From: JBAYJT01 sp041664965
Lineage (GTDB): Bacteria; Pseudomonadota; Gammaproteobacteria; UBA9339
DNA: 64,000 nucleotides
Reading direction: 5' to 3'
NCBI GenBank assembly: GCA_041664965.1
Contig: JBAYJT010000001.1
Location: 1 to 64,000, forward strand
Notes under the pieces: generated by a model
The model's database searches: none
Seen by the model: only the letters and a program-made list of their open reading frames with translations
What the model was told of the DNA's origin: nothing
In this document: in pieces, positions 43,700-53,900 of the stretch
Layout of the letters: every line of letters starts with the position of its first letter
Position numbering within the stretch: the first letter of the stretch is position 1
Position numbers and translations under genes: made by a program

Positions 43700-43703
43700 A
43701 TTT

Positions 43704-44177
43704 TTAAGATCCACGATGATAAGGGTGGTGCTGCAATATAGACCATGCCCTATAGACCTGTTCCGCAACTATAACACGCACTAAAGCATGAGGTAAAGTT
43801 AAAGGAGAAAGGGACCAAATGAGATGGGCTCGTTTCTTACAGTCGGGGTGTAAACCATCCGGACCCCCAACAAGTAAGCTAATGTTTTGATTAATGTTTA
43901 AACAATTCTGTAGCTTCGCCGCAAGGTCTAACGTATTCCACAGCGCACCGCGCTCGTCTAATGCTATCACCAAATCATCGATATCAATAGCATCAAGCAT
44001 TTTGGCACCTTCTTCCTCTAATATCTGCTGCAGACCTTTTTGCCCAGAGCGTTTAGCAGTTGCGATTTCACGCAACTCTAAAGACATTTGTTTAGGTAAG
44101 CGCTTACTGTATTCGCAAAATCCTTCCACTATCCACTGGGGAGCGTTCCTACCAATAGCTATTAGACGAATCTTCAT
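43704..44177 (-). CDS. rlmH: 23S rRNA pseudouridine-1915 N3-methyltransferase
   Basis: 157 residues from ATG 44177 (E. coli 155). SPOUT knot motifs are present: KIRLIAIGRNAP start, LVIALDERG, ISLLVGGPDGLHPDCKKRA, LSPLTLPHALVRVIVAEQVYRAW and the HHPYHR end. It methylates the pseudouridine of helix 69. It follows rsfS, the usual pairing, but is separated from it by a strong terminator-like hairpin. Confidence 0.95.
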   Translation of the reverse strand: MKIRLIAIGRNAPQWIVEGFCEYSKRLPKQMSLELREIATAKRSGQKGLQQILEEEGAKMLDAIDIDDLVIALDERGALWNTLDLAAKLQNCLNINQNISLLVGGPDGLHPDCKKRAHLIWSLSPLTLPHALVRVIVAEQVYRAWSILQHHPYHRGS

Positions 44178-44194
44178 ACATCTTACCACAAAAT

Positions 44195-44244
44195 AAAATT
44201 CCCAAGGGGAAATGAGTCTTTGACTACTCCCCCTTGGGAATTTT
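44195..44244 (-). terminator. Terminator-like 15-bp perfect hairpin between rsfS and rlmH
   Basis: AAAATTCCCAAGGGG (44195-44209) is exactly mirrored by CCCCTTGGGAATTTT (44230-44244). On the minus strand the second arm ends in TTTT and is followed by ATTTTGTGG. It begins 18 bp after the rsfS stop. It should stop or attenuate transcription from the fermentation/rsfS operon into rlmH-icmF. Confidence 0.7.
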
Positions 44245-44261
44245 CCAAACGATCAGGCAAT

Positions 44262-44762
44262 TTATTTCTTAGCTTTTTTCTTCGCTGGTTTTTTGGCAAC
44301 TTTCTTCTTAGCTACCTTTTTAACAGCTTTGCATTTGCATGTTGCTGCCTTTTTCGTTTTGCATGCTTTTTTCATTTTTTTTACTCCTTCAAGTTGTAGT
44401 GAAAGACGCTTCGTTGCTGATTTAGCAAAACTCGCATCCCACAGCTCTTCTAAAACGTACTCCTCACGCGCTCTAGGCAACATAAGGTGCACAATAATGT
44501 TCCACAAATCCACCACAACCCAATCATTATCACCACCTCGAGAGGTACTTAGCGGCTTAAACCCAAAATGTTTTTTTACATTTTCGGTAATTTTTTCCGC
44601 CAAAATTTTTAGATGGCGACTTGAGGAACCATTACAGATGATCATACAATCTGTGAGATCAGTCAAGTTTCTCACGTCTAAAATTTTACATTGTTCTGCT
44701 TTGTGTTCTTCTAAAACTTTTTTGATCAACGTTTTCATTTTTTCTGTTTGCTTCGATAACAT
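44262..44762 (-). CDS. rsfS: Ribosome silencing factor RsfS with a lysine-rich tail
   Basis: 166 residues from ATG 44762; E. coli RsfS is 105. The core (1-118) has the RsfS signatures DVRNLTDLTDCMIICNGSSSRH, DNDWVVVDLWNIIVHLML and REEYVLEELW. It blocks subunit joining on the 50S in starvation. The extra about 45 residues are a Lys/Ala tail with CKTKKAATCKCKA and AKKKVAKKPAKKKAKK, like histone H1/Hc tails, suggesting extra RNA or DNA binding. nadD, the usual neighbour, is absent. Confidence 0.93.
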   Translation of the reverse strand: MLSKQTEKMKTLIKKVLEEHKAEQCKILDVRNLTDLTDCMIICNGSSSRHLKILAEKITENVKKHFGFKPLSTSRGGDNDWVVVDLWNIIVHLMLPRAREEYVLEELWDASFAKSATKRLSLQLEGVKKMKKACKTKKAATCKCKAVKKVAKKKVAKKPAKKKAKK

Positions 44763-44802
44763 ATTTTTCTCTTCGTAAAAAAATTTATAAATTTTTACAA
44801 TA

Positions 44803-46572
44803 CTAAAATAAACCAGTAACGGCGCCGGTTTCCACATTCACATCAATGCGACGAAACGCAGGATTAGAAGAAGTTCCTGGCATCAGTTTTATCGAACCAG
44901 CAACTGGACAAACAAATCCTGCTCCACGATAAATTAAAAAATCTCTCACAGAAAGTTTCCAATTTTTTGGCACACCTTTTTTATTTGGATCATCTGATAA
45001 ACTCAAATGTGTTTTCACCATACATGTGCCAAGCTTGCTCAGCTCTGGATCTTTCTCAATTGTTTGCAATTTTTTCTTCGCTTCATCTGTATACTCAACA
45101 CCATCGGCACCATAAATATTTTTTGCAATCAACTCAATTCTTTGTCCCATCGGCATATCTAAATCATACAAACATTTAAAATTATTCGGTTCGTTACATG
45201 CCTCAATAACTGCATCAGCTAACTCCAAAGCACCTTCACCACCTTTTTCCCAATGATGCGAGCAAGCAAATCTGGCTCCTGCTGCTATAACCAAACGCTT
45301 CACTACCTCAACTTCTCTCGACGTGTCTCCACTGAAGGCGTTTAGACAAACCACGGGATTGATTCCGGCTTGATGAACAATATTAATGTGTTGCAAAAGA
45401 TTTGCACAACCTTTCTCAACCCAATCTAAGTTTTCTTGTTTATACTCTTCTGGAATTGGACGACCTGGAACTGGAATCGGTGCTCCACCATGACATTTCA
45501 AAGCTCTAATAGTTGCAACTATCACAGCAGCATTTGGTTTGATGCCTGAATAACGACATTTTAGATCACAAAATTTTTCAAAACCTATATCCGCACCAAA
45601 ACCTGATTCTGTTACAACATAATCAGCTAACTTTGCAGCAACACGATCTGCAATAATAGAAGATTGTCCAATAGCTATATTCGCAAATGGCCCAGCGTGC
45701 ACAAAAACCGGCTGACCTTCTACCGTTTGAAGTAAATTTGGATTCAAAGCATCTAGCATCCAAGCTGTCATAGCTCCATCAACTTCTAAATCTTTAGTTG
45801 TTACTGGTTTACCTTTTTTATCGTATGCAACAACTATTCTACCCATACGTTCACGAAAATCTTTTAGATCGCTAGCAATAGCCAAGATCGCCATAATTTC
45901 AGATGATACAGCGATATCAAAACGCGATTCCATGGTAAAACCATCCATTTTACCACCAAGACCAATCACCATTTTACGCAAAGCCTGCGCACAAAAATCT
46001 ATAATCCAAGCAAACTGAATATTGTATGGATCTATATTTAGACGTCGTAACTTTTTCTGCGCTAATTCAGCATCATCATAGTTAGCTTCGTGCTGCATAC
46101 GTGAGGTCAATGCAACCATTGCCAGATTATGCGCATTCATTATGGCATTAATATCTCCGGTAAGCCCCAGAGAAAAAGGTGTTAGTGGAATAACTTGCGA
46201 CAAACCGCCTCCTGCTGCTGATCCTTTAATATTCATGGTTGGACCACCTGATGGCTGACGAATTGTAGCAATCGCCTTTAGCTTGCGCTTCGCTAAACCT
46301 TGCACCAATCCAATAGTTGTTGTCGATTTACCTTCCCCAAGTGGAGTCGGATTAATTGCAGTAATATCCACATATTTAGCATCTGGTTTATCTTTTAGGC
46401 GATTTAAAATTTTCTTGCAATCAACCTTAGCAATGTAATTACCGTGCGGCAAAAGCTCATCAGGTAAAATTCCTATTTCTTTAGCAAGCTCAAAAATAGA
46501 TTTCATATTTTTTTCTGCAGCTGCAGCAATTTCCCAGTCGGCATGTGATTTTGGATCAGGTAACAATGACAT
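44803..46572 (-). CDS. fhs: Formate-tetrahydrofolate ligase
   Basis: 589 residues (typical 556) from ATG 46572, which has GGAG nine bases upstream. It joins formate, THF and ATP to 10-formyl-THF, or runs backwards to make ATP. P-loop-like TPLGEGKSTTTIGL (about 74-87), RQPSGGPTMNIKGSAAGGG, and a C-terminal block with PNWKLSVRDFLIYRGAGFVCP and IKLMPGTSSNPAFRRID. The enzyme is typical of acetogens and fermenters and uncommon in aerobic gammaproteobacteria. It ends the fermentation run after ackA. Confidence 0.95.
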   Translation of the reverse strand: MSLLPDPKSHADWEIAAAAEKNMKSIFELAKEIGILPDELLPHGNYIAKVDCKKILNRLKDKPDAKYVDITAINPTPLGEGKSTTTIGLVQGLAKRKLKAIATIRQPSGGPTMNIKGSAAGGGLSQVIPLTPFSLGLTGDINAIMNAHNLAMVALTSRMQHEANYDDAELAQKKLRRLNIDPYNIQFAWIIDFCAQALRKMVIGLGGKMDGFTMESRFDIAVSSEIMAILAIASDLKDFRERMGRIVVAYDKKGKPVTTKDLEVDGAMTAWMLDALNPNLLQTVEGQPVFVHAGPFANIAIGQSSIIADRVAAKLADYVVTESGFGADIGFEKFCDLKCRYSGIKPNAAVIVATIRALKCHGGAPIPVPGRPIPEEYKQENLDWVEKGCANLLQHINIVHQAGINPVVCLNAFSGDTSREVEVVKRLVIAAGARFACSHHWEKGGEGALELADAVIEACNEPNNFKCLYDLDMPMGQRIELIAKNIYGADGVEYTDEAKKKLQTIEKDPELSKLGTCMVKTHLSLSDDPNKKGVPKNWKLSVRDFLIYRGAGFVCPVAGSIKLMPGTSSNPAFRRIDVNVETGAVTGLF

Positions 46573-46620
46573 AAGTAAAATCTCCAAGTAAAAATATCTA
46601 AAAAAATCTGTCGGTTATTA

Positions 46621-47808
46621 TTATCCGTCTAACAATGCTCTTGTATGATTAGCAATAATAATTTCTTCGTCAGTTGGAATTACCCAAACTGCTGCACTAC
46701 TAGACTCCGCACTAATTTTTGTCGGTTCAATAATTCGTTTTGCATTTTTTTCCATATCAAGTTCTATTCCCAACCAACGCAAACGCTCTCCCACCATAGA
46801 TCGAATTGCGGTGGCATTTTCTCCAACTCCGCCGGTAAATACAAAGCCATCAATCCCCTGCAACTCCGCTGCTAGCGCACCAGCAAACAAAACCACTCTT
46901 TGTACGTAAACATCTATGGCCAATTTTGCCGAAGCCTTATCGCTGGCAAGTAAATCGCGCATATCAGAACTTACTTCCGATAAGCCCAACAACCCAGACT
47001 CACGATAAAATACATTTAGCATTTGATCTGTATTCAAATTATATTTGTTCATCATGTAAAGAACAGCACCTGGATCAATCGAATCGCAGCGTGTTCCCAT
47101 GGGCAGCCCACCAATCCCTGTAAAACCAATCGATGTGGCGACGCTTTTTTGGTTCTTGATCGCTGCCATTGTGGACCCATTTCCAAGATGCGCTACAATA
47201 AATTTTCCACTTGCTGCCTGAGATGACATACAAATAGAAAACTGCGAAGCTATGTATTCATAGGACAAACCATGAAATCCATAGCGCCTAATGCCATCAT
47301 CTCTAAATCTCTTTGGCAAAGCATACGTTTGAGAAATAGGATCGCACGTAACATGAAATCCGGTATCAAAACAAGCAACTTGCAAAACTTGAGGCAGCTC
47401 CTGTTCTAAAATTTGAATTCCCTTGATATTAAAAGGTTGATGCAATGGCATGATTTGATTGTACGAGGAAAGTTCCTCGATAATACTATCATTCAGAACA
47501 AGGGGCGCAAAATATTTTGGTCCACCATGCACAACGCGATGCCCAGCTGCCACTATTATAAATCCCCGTGCTAATACCCAACTCAAGATATACTCAATGG
47601 CTTGTCTATAATATGTATCTTTTTCTCCCTGTATATCAATGTCAGATGCAAAAGTCTCGCCCGTAGAACAGGATTCTGTTTTAAAAGTTGGCTTAACTAG
47701 GATCCTATCTACTATTCCTTTAAACTCTTTTCTTAACTTATCGCCTATAGAAAATACAGCAAACTTTATTGTCGAAGAACCAGCATTGATCACTAGAATC
47801 GCTTTCAC
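46621..47808 (-). CDS. ackA: Acetate (or short-chain acyl) kinase
   Basis: 395 residues. ASKHA-fold kinase that makes ATP from acetyl phosphate. Motifs: ILVINAGSSTIKFAVF, AAGHRVVHGGPKY, HLGNGSTMAA (phosphate loop), RYGFHGLSYEYI and GFVFTGGVGENATAIR. Length and motifs fit AckA rather than butyrate kinase. It probably works with the phosphotransacylase 2 kb upstream. Confidence 0.95.
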   Translation of the reverse strand: MKAILVINAGSSTIKFAVFSIGDKLRKEFKGIVDRILVKPTFKTESCSTGETFASDIDIQGEKDTYYRQAIEYILSWVLARGFIIVAAGHRVVHGGPKYFAPLVLNDSIIEELSSYNQIMPLHQPFNIKGIQILEQELPQVLQVACFDTGFHVTCDPISQTYALPKRFRDDGIRRYGFHGLSYEYIASQFSICMSSQAASGKFIVAHLGNGSTMAAIKNQKSVATSIGFTGIGGLPMGTRCDSIDPGAVLYMMNKYNLNTDQMLNVFYRESGLLGLSEVSSDMRDLLASDKASAKLAIDVYVQRVVLFAGALAAELQGIDGFVFTGGVGENATAIRSMVGERLRWLGIELDMEKNAKRIIEPTKISAESSSAAVWVIPTDEEIIIANHTRALLDG

Positions 47809-47827
47809 AACTTAAACTCCTCTAAAA

Positions 47828-48571
47828 TTAATACATGCACAAACCGCCGTTAATAGAAAAATCCGCACCAGTTATATAACCAGATGCATCATCAGCTAAA
47901 AAGACGGCTAAACGCGCCACTTCTTCCCCCTGCCCTAATCTTCCAACTGGTATTTGCGCAATAATTTTCTCCATAACTTCTCCCGGTATATCTTTCATCA
48001 TATCTGTCATGATATAGCCTGGGGATATAGAGTTCACAGTAATATTTTTACGCGCTGTTTCTAAAGCTAATGATTTAGTAAAACCATAAATACCAGCCTT
48101 AGCCGCAGCATAATTAGTTTGACCAAACTGGCCTCTTAAGGCATTAACCGATGACATGTTAACAATACGACCATAGCCATTATCTAACATCATATCTAAA
48201 ATTGGCTTAGTAACATTAAAAAGACTATTTAGATTAGTTTCTATCACTTTATCCCAATCTTCTTTAGCCATTTTTTTCAAAGTAATATCGCGTGTAATAC
48301 CAGCATTATTGATTAACACATCTATTTTTGTATATTTACTCTTCAGTTCAGCCAAAACTTTTTGGCATTCGGCATAATCTGTAACATTGCAAACAACAGC
48401 ATCAACATCCGAAAAACCATCTTTCTTTTGCTGCTCTACCCAGATTTTATTTCGCTCCGCATTAGTTGCTGAAGCTATCACAAAATATTTACCACTTTTC
48501 AGAAATTCGCGGCAAATAGCCGAACCAATACCACGCACACCACCAGTTACTAAAACTATTTTTTTACCCAT
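47828..48571 (-). CDS. phaB: Acetoacetyl-CoA reductase (SDR family)
   Basis: 247 residues. Classical short-chain dehydrogenase: VTGGVRGIGSAICREF (cofactor loop), NNAGITRD, catalytic NMSSVN...YAAAKAG (Ser, Tyr, Lys) and ISPGYIMTDMM. The best match is PhaB, which reduces acetoacetyl-CoA to (R)-3-hydroxybutyryl-CoA with NADPH; FabG-like activity is the alternative. The adjacent thiolase supports PhaB. No PHB synthase (phaC) is in the window. Confidence 0.88.
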   Translation of the reverse strand: MGKKIVLVTGGVRGIGSAICREFLKSGKYFVIASATNAERNKIWVEQQKKDGFSDVDAVVCNVTDYAECQKVLAELKSKYTKIDVLINNAGITRDITLKKMAKEDWDKVIETNLNSLFNVTKPILDMMLDNGYGRIVNMSSVNALRGQFGQTNYAAAKAGIYGFTKSLALETARKNITVNSISPGYIMTDMMKDIPGEVMEKIIAQIPVGRLGQGEEVARLAVFLADDASGYITGADFSINGGLCMY

Positions 48572-48590
48572 TTTCTATTCCTCCAATTCT

Positions 48591-49769
48591 TTAACGCTGA
48601 ATAGCCATGGCTATTCCCATACCACCGCCAATACAAAGTGTGGCTAAGCCTTTATGCGCATCGCGTTTAATCATTTCATAAAGCAGTGTCACTAAAAGAC
48701 GCGCTCCGGAAGCACCAATAGGGTGCCCAAGTGCAATTGCTCCACCATTGACATTAACTTTATTAGTGTCCCAACCCATTTCACGATTCACAACAATCGC
48801 CTGAGCTGCAAAAGCTTCATTAGCCTCAATCAGATCTAAATCTTGCACAGTCCAACCAGCTTTAGCTAAACATTTTTTGGAAGATGCGATTGGTCCTGTC
48901 CCCATAATTTTTGGATCCACACCAGCCGAAGCACAGGCTACAAAACGCGCCATGGGCTTTAAATTTAGCTGTTTAGCTTTTTCCGCACTCATTAAAACAA
49001 CAGCAGCGGCACTATCATTAATGCCTGAAGAATTCCCTGCTGTAACTGTACCATCTTTTTTAAAGGCTGGTTTTAACTTGGCCAAATCTTCTAATGTAGT
49101 TTTGGGCCGTGGAAACTCATCTTTGTTAAAAACAATGGGCTCTTTCTTGCCTTGCGGAACTGTTATAGGAATAATTTCATCGCCAAAGCGATTAGACTCT
49201 TGTGCCGCTTTGTGTTTTTGCTGTGATAAAACAGCAAATTTATCCTGATCTTCCCTAGAAATCTTAAATTGCTCTGCTACATTCTCCGCTGTAACACCCA
49301 TGTGATAATGATTGTAAGCATCAACTAAGCCGTCTTCCAACATAGTATCTTGCATCGCCCAATCTCCCATGCGCTTCCCTTTGCGCGAACCAGCTAGAAC
49401 ATGTGGCGATAAACTCATGTTTTCCTGCCCACCTGCGATAATAACTTGTGCATCTCCAGCTAAAATAGCCTGAACGCCTAAATGAATCGCCTTAATACCA
49501 GAGCCACAAACTTTATTTATAGTAAACTCTGGTACATCAATCGGTATGCCTGCAGAAATACCAGCCTGACGCGCTGGATTTTGTCCAGCACCTGCTGTAA
49601 GCACCTCACCCATTATCACTTCATCTACATCTTTTCCCGCTATACCACACCGGGTGATCAGCTCTTTTATTACCAAAGAGCCTAAAGTACTCGCTGGCAT
49701 TTCAGCTAAAACACCATTAAAAGATCCAATTGCTGTACGCCCCGCCGCAACTATAACAACTTCATTCAT
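48591..49769 (-). CDS. phaA: Acetyl-CoA acetyltransferase (thiolase)
   Basis: 392 residues, standard length. It condenses two acetyl-CoA to acetoacetyl-CoA. The catalytic cysteine lies in NKVCGSGIKAIHLG (about 89), with His in GGAIALGHPIGASG and the second Cys in LATLCIGGGMGIA near the end. It lies 19 bp before phaB. Confidence 0.95.
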   Translation of the reverse strand: MNEVVIVAAGRTAIGSFNGVLAEMPASTLGSLVIKELITRCGIAGKDVDEVIMGEVLTAGAGQNPARQAGISAGIPIDVPEFTINKVCGSGIKAIHLGVQAILAGDAQVIIAGGQENMSLSPHVLAGSRKGKRMGDWAMQDTMLEDGLVDAYNHYHMGVTAENVAEQFKISREDQDKFAVLSQQKHKAAQESNRFGDEIIPITVPQGKKEPIVFNKDEFPRPKTTLEDLAKLKPAFKKDGTVTAGNSSGINDSAAAVVLMSAEKAKQLNLKPMARFVACASAGVDPKIMGTGPIASSKKCLAKAGWTVQDLDLIEANEAFAAQAIVVNREMGWDTNKVNVNGGAIALGHPIGASGARLLVTLLYEMIKRDAHKGLATLCIGGGMGIAMAIQR

Positions 49770-49803
49770 ATGGTTTCTCCTTTCGTGTTTATTGCAAAGG
49801 ATG

Positions 49804-49851
49804 GGTACAATTTGTACCTACCCTCAACCGTCGACAAAATGTCGACAGTTG
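49804..49851. promoter_or_regulatory. Pair of palindromes between ptb and phaA
   Basis: GGTACAA-T-TTGTACC (49804-49818) and CAAC-C-GTCGAC-AAAAT-GTCGAC-A-GTTG (49825-49851) fill the gap upstream of phaA. They could be operators or an mRNA processing/attenuation structure within the fermentation operon. Confidence 0.4.
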
Positions 49852-49865
49852 AAAATAAATTTCAT

Positions 49866-50798
49866 TTAGCTATGATAATCACAATAAATTTTCGCTAAAG
49901 CACAGGAAAGCAAGTGCTCTATAGCTGGCGAAGATCTGCGCATCAAAATTATCGGAACTTTAGCTCCAACAACAATACCAGCACTTTGTCCACCAGCCAG
50001 GTAATCCAAAATTTTAACAGCAATATTACCGGAATTCAGATCTGGTGATATAAAAATATCTGGCAAACCTGGCAACACTGGCTGAAAGCGCTTAATTTTC
50101 ATAGCTTCTTTGGAAATTGCTAAGTCAATCGATATTGGGCCATCCAAAACGCCGCCCGTAATTTGACCTCTTTCCGCCATTTTACAAAGCACTGCCGCAT
50201 CTAACGTAGCTTGAATGTTTTCTGAAACTGTTTCCACCGCCGCTAGAAGAGCAACATTTGGCTTACTAACCCCTAAAGCATGCATAAAATTTATGGCATT
50301 TTGCACAATATCTTTCTTCATACTAATATCAGGTGCAATATTTATGGCAACGTCTGAAAAAATCATCTGCTTTGGATAACTGGGAACATCCATAAGCAAA
50401 CAGTGGCTGACACGCCTGTTTGTACGTAAACCGCTTTCTCTTGCTATAACCTCTCGCATGATCTCTTCTGTATGAATATCGCCTTTCATCAAAGAATTTA
50501 CTTTGCCTTGCTTAGCAAATTGAATCGCTAGTTTAGCAGCAGCTACAGGGTCTTCCGCATCTACGCACTCATAGCTGGAAATATCTAATCCCGCTTCTTT
50601 AGCCACATGAGTAATTTGCTTTCGAAGACCAAACAAAATCGGAGTAATTAGTTTTTTTTGAGTCGAAAGAATTACAGCTTCTAAAGACTCTTTAGTCGTT
50701 GGACTAACAACTCCAACTATCAGATCGTTTTTAATAGCGGTTGCTTTATCAATCAGTTTTTTATTTCTGGGCGTTGCTTCTGAAGAATGGTTAGTCAT
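49866..50798 (-). CDS. Phosphate acetyl/butyryltransferase (Ptb/Pta family)
   Basis: 310 residues. PTA_PTB fold: SLMKGDIHTEEIMREV, NRRVSHCLLMDVPSYPKQM, DVAINIAPDISMKKDIVQNA, LDGPISIDLAISKEA and GQSAGIVVGAKVPIILMRRSS. It resembles the C-terminal half of the proteobacterial MaoC-Pta fusion protein, without the hydratase domain. It makes acyl phosphate from acyl-CoA for ackA. Whether acetyl-, butyryl- or 3-hydroxybutyryl-CoA is used cannot be decided. Confidence 0.88.
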   Translation of the reverse strand: MTNHSSEATPRNKKLIDKATAIKNDLIVGVVSPTTKESLEAVILSTQKKLITPILFGLRKQITHVAKEAGLDISSYECVDAEDPVAAAKLAIQFAKQGKVNSLMKGDIHTEEIMREVIARESGLRTNRRVSHCLLMDVPSYPKQMIFSDVAINIAPDISMKKDIVQNAINFMHALGVSKPNVALLAAVETVSENIQATLDAAVLCKMAERGQITGGVLDGPISIDLAISKEAMKIKRFQPVLPGLPDIFISPDLNSGNIAVKILDYLAGGQSAGIVVGAKVPIILMRRSSPAIEHLLSCALAKIYCDYHS

Positions 50799-50848
50799 AG
50801 TTTATCTGCTCCTAATTTTTTATTTCGCTCCTACGGGGTTTAATGGTC

Positions 50849-50900
50849 AGAAACATGTCCGCGGGTTTTCATTATAAATCAATGTGTTACAAAAAGAAAC
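50849..50900 (+). repeat. Dispersed palindrome-headed repeat, copy 11
   Basis: AAACATGTCCGCGGGTTTTC, then TTATAAATCAATGTGTTAC. It lies between nifJ and ptb on the antisense strand. Confidence 0.8.
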
Positions 50901-50906
50901 GCAAAT

Positions 50907-53900
50907 CTACAGCGTTTTATATTTTTGCCAACGCCTCTTCACGTCTTTTTCAGCAAGTTCCAACATTTTTTTGGCATGCTCTGGATCTTGCTGCTGCAAA
51001 ATGCGATAACGGTTTTCATTATACATATACTCGCTTAAAGGGATACTTGGCTCCGGCGAATCTAATTGCAATGGATTTAAGCCTTGTTCAATGAGACGCG
51101 GATCGTGACGATAAAGCAACCAATAACCACTGTTTACTGCAAGCTTTTGTTGTTTCAAACCATCCTGCATATCGATCCCATGAGCTATACAATGCGAATA
51201 AGCAATGATAAGCGAAGGACCAGGGTAGCTTTCCGCCTCTAGAAAAGCTTTTAACGCTTGGTTAGGATTGGCTCCTAAAGCTATGCTCGCAACATACACG
51301 TCACCATAGGTCATCGCCATTAAACCCAGATCTTTTTTAGCTGCAGCTTTTCCATGTGTAGCAAATTTAGCTACTGCACCACGCGGTGTTGCTTTGGAAG
51401 ATTGTCCACCTGTATTGGAATAAACTTCTGTGTCCATAACTAAAATATTAATTTTGCGACCACTAGCTAAAACATGATCTAAGCCACCATAGCCTATATC
51501 ATAAGCCCAACCATCCCCTCCTACTGCCCAAACGCTTGGACGTACTAGATAATCAGCCAAAGAAAATAATTGCTTGGATTGAGTGTCGCTATGTGTGCTT
51601 AGTAATTTTTTCAGCTCCTCAATTCGCATGCGCTGCGCTTCGATTTCGGCAGCTGTATTTAATTGCGAAGATACCAGCTCTTTTACTAAAGTAGGATTTA
51701 ACTTATTGCCCAAAGTTTTCAGCAATTCCAAAGCATATTCTCTATGCTTATCAGCTGTTAAGGCAAATCCCAAACCAAATTCGGCGTTATCTTCAAAGAG
51801 CGAGCCAGAATAAGCCGGCCCTCGCCCTTTGGTATCACGCACCCAAGGATTGGTCGGCAAATTACAACCGTAAACTAAAGAGCAACCACAAGCATCAGCA
51901 ATTAATAATCTATCGCCATAAAGTTGCGACAAAATACGCACATATGGAGACTCACCACAACCTGCACAAGCTCCACAAAACTCAAAAAACTGCGGTAAAT
52001 ATTGCGCCCCACGTACATTATTTAAATCCAACTCATCGCGGGAAGGAGTTGGTAATCCACTAAAAAATTCAACGTTGGCGCGCTCGCTATCCAAAATTTC
52101 TGGTTTTGGCGCCATATTTAAGGCTTTTTTGGCACCACCAGCGACCTTCACTGGACAAGACAAGGCGCATAAACCGCATCCTGTGCAGTCGTCGCAATAG
52201 ACTTGTAAAGTAAAATTTTGCTCCTGAATTTTCGGATCGCGTAATTTCGCAGATTTAAACCCTGCTGGAGCACCTTTAAGTAAATTCGATGGATAACGCT
52301 TCGCTCTGATAGCACTATGTGGACAAACAATACTGCACTGGCCACATTGCACACAAGCATCTTGATCCCAAACTGGCAAAGAAAATGCTATGTTACGTTT
52401 TTCCCAACAAGTGCTTTCTGGCGGATAAGAACCATCGAGTGGAATAGCGCTAACTGGTAATTCATCACCGCGATCATCCAGCATCTTCCCAATAACATCG
52501 CGTATAAACGGCGGCGCGGAAGAACTCACAGCCGGAATTAGAGCAATCTTAGAAGTTACTGTTTTTGGCACTTCTACTTGATGTAAATTAGCTAAAGCTT
52601 GGTCAACCGCTGCAAAATTCTGCTCTAATGCTGCCTCGCCTTTTTTGCCGTAAGATTTCTCAATACTGGCTTTAATTTTTTCTATTGCGGCGCTTTTCGG
52701 TAAAACATTGCTGAGCGCAAAGAAACAAGTCTGCATAATAGTGTTAATACGCCCGCCCATGCCAGCCATATCTGCAACTTTATAGGCATCAATTACGTAA
52801 AAAGAAATTTGCTTTTCGATAATTTCTTTCTGGATAACTTCTGGTAAATGCTGCCAAATCTCCTTCGGGCCATATATGCTATTCAATAAAAAAGTCGCCT
52901 TTGGTGCAGCTTTCTCTAATACATCAAATCTACTAATTAAACCATACTGATGGCAACCTATAAAATTTGCCGCTTGAATTAAATAAGTAGAGTGGATTGG
53001 TTTTGGGCTGAAACGTAGATGAGAAATGGTTTTCGAACCAGATTTTTTCGCATCATAGACAAAATAAGCTTGCGTAAATTGATCCGTTTCTTCGCCAATA
53101 ATTTTAACTGTGTTTTTATTAGCACTCACCGTACCATCTGCACCTAAACCATAAAACACAGCTCGTTTCACATAGTCTGGCTCGATCACAAATTTAGGAT
53201 CATAAATTAAACTAGTATTGGTAACATCATCCACAATACCGACAGTAAAATTATGCTTTGGTTTATCTTTGCCAAGCTCAACAAAAATCGCTTGCACCAT
53301 AGCTGGAGTAAATTCTTTAGAACCAATACCAAAACGTCCGCCAATAATTTTTGGTAGAACCTTAGTTTGCAGTGTTCCTGCGTTATGAGCTTCCAAAAGA
53401 GTCGCAGCAACTTCCGTGTAAAGCGGTTCGCCAACAGCACCAGACTCTCTGCAACGATCTAATACTGCAATTTTCTTGCATTGTTTAGGCAGTAGTTTCA
53501 AGAATTCTTCTTTAGGGAAGGGACGAAATAGGTGGACCTTGATCACACCAACTTTTTCACCTTGCGCGGTCAAATATTCTACTGTTTCAGCTACAGTTTC
53601 AGCACCAGAACCCATGAGCACAATTACTTTTTCAGCATCTTTAGCGCCTACATATTCCAACAGCCCATAATTACGTCCAGTAATTTTAGCAAACTCTTGC
53701 ATGGTTTCAGTGAGAATATTGGGCAAAGCATCATAAAATTTATTGCCTGATTCACGCGCTTGAAAAGCAGTATCAGAGTTTTGCACGGCACCACGTACCA
53801 AAGGATCATTCGGCGTAAGCTTCCGAGCACGATGCTCATCTATTAACTTCATGTCCATCATTGCGAGCATTTCTTCATCAGAGAGAAGATTAATTTTATT

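Noticed and set aside
43700..43768. Upstream start for the IcmF-like protein inside rlmH
   Set aside because: The extension is the out-of-frame reading of rlmH; ATG 43699 follows its stop codon by a normal distance.
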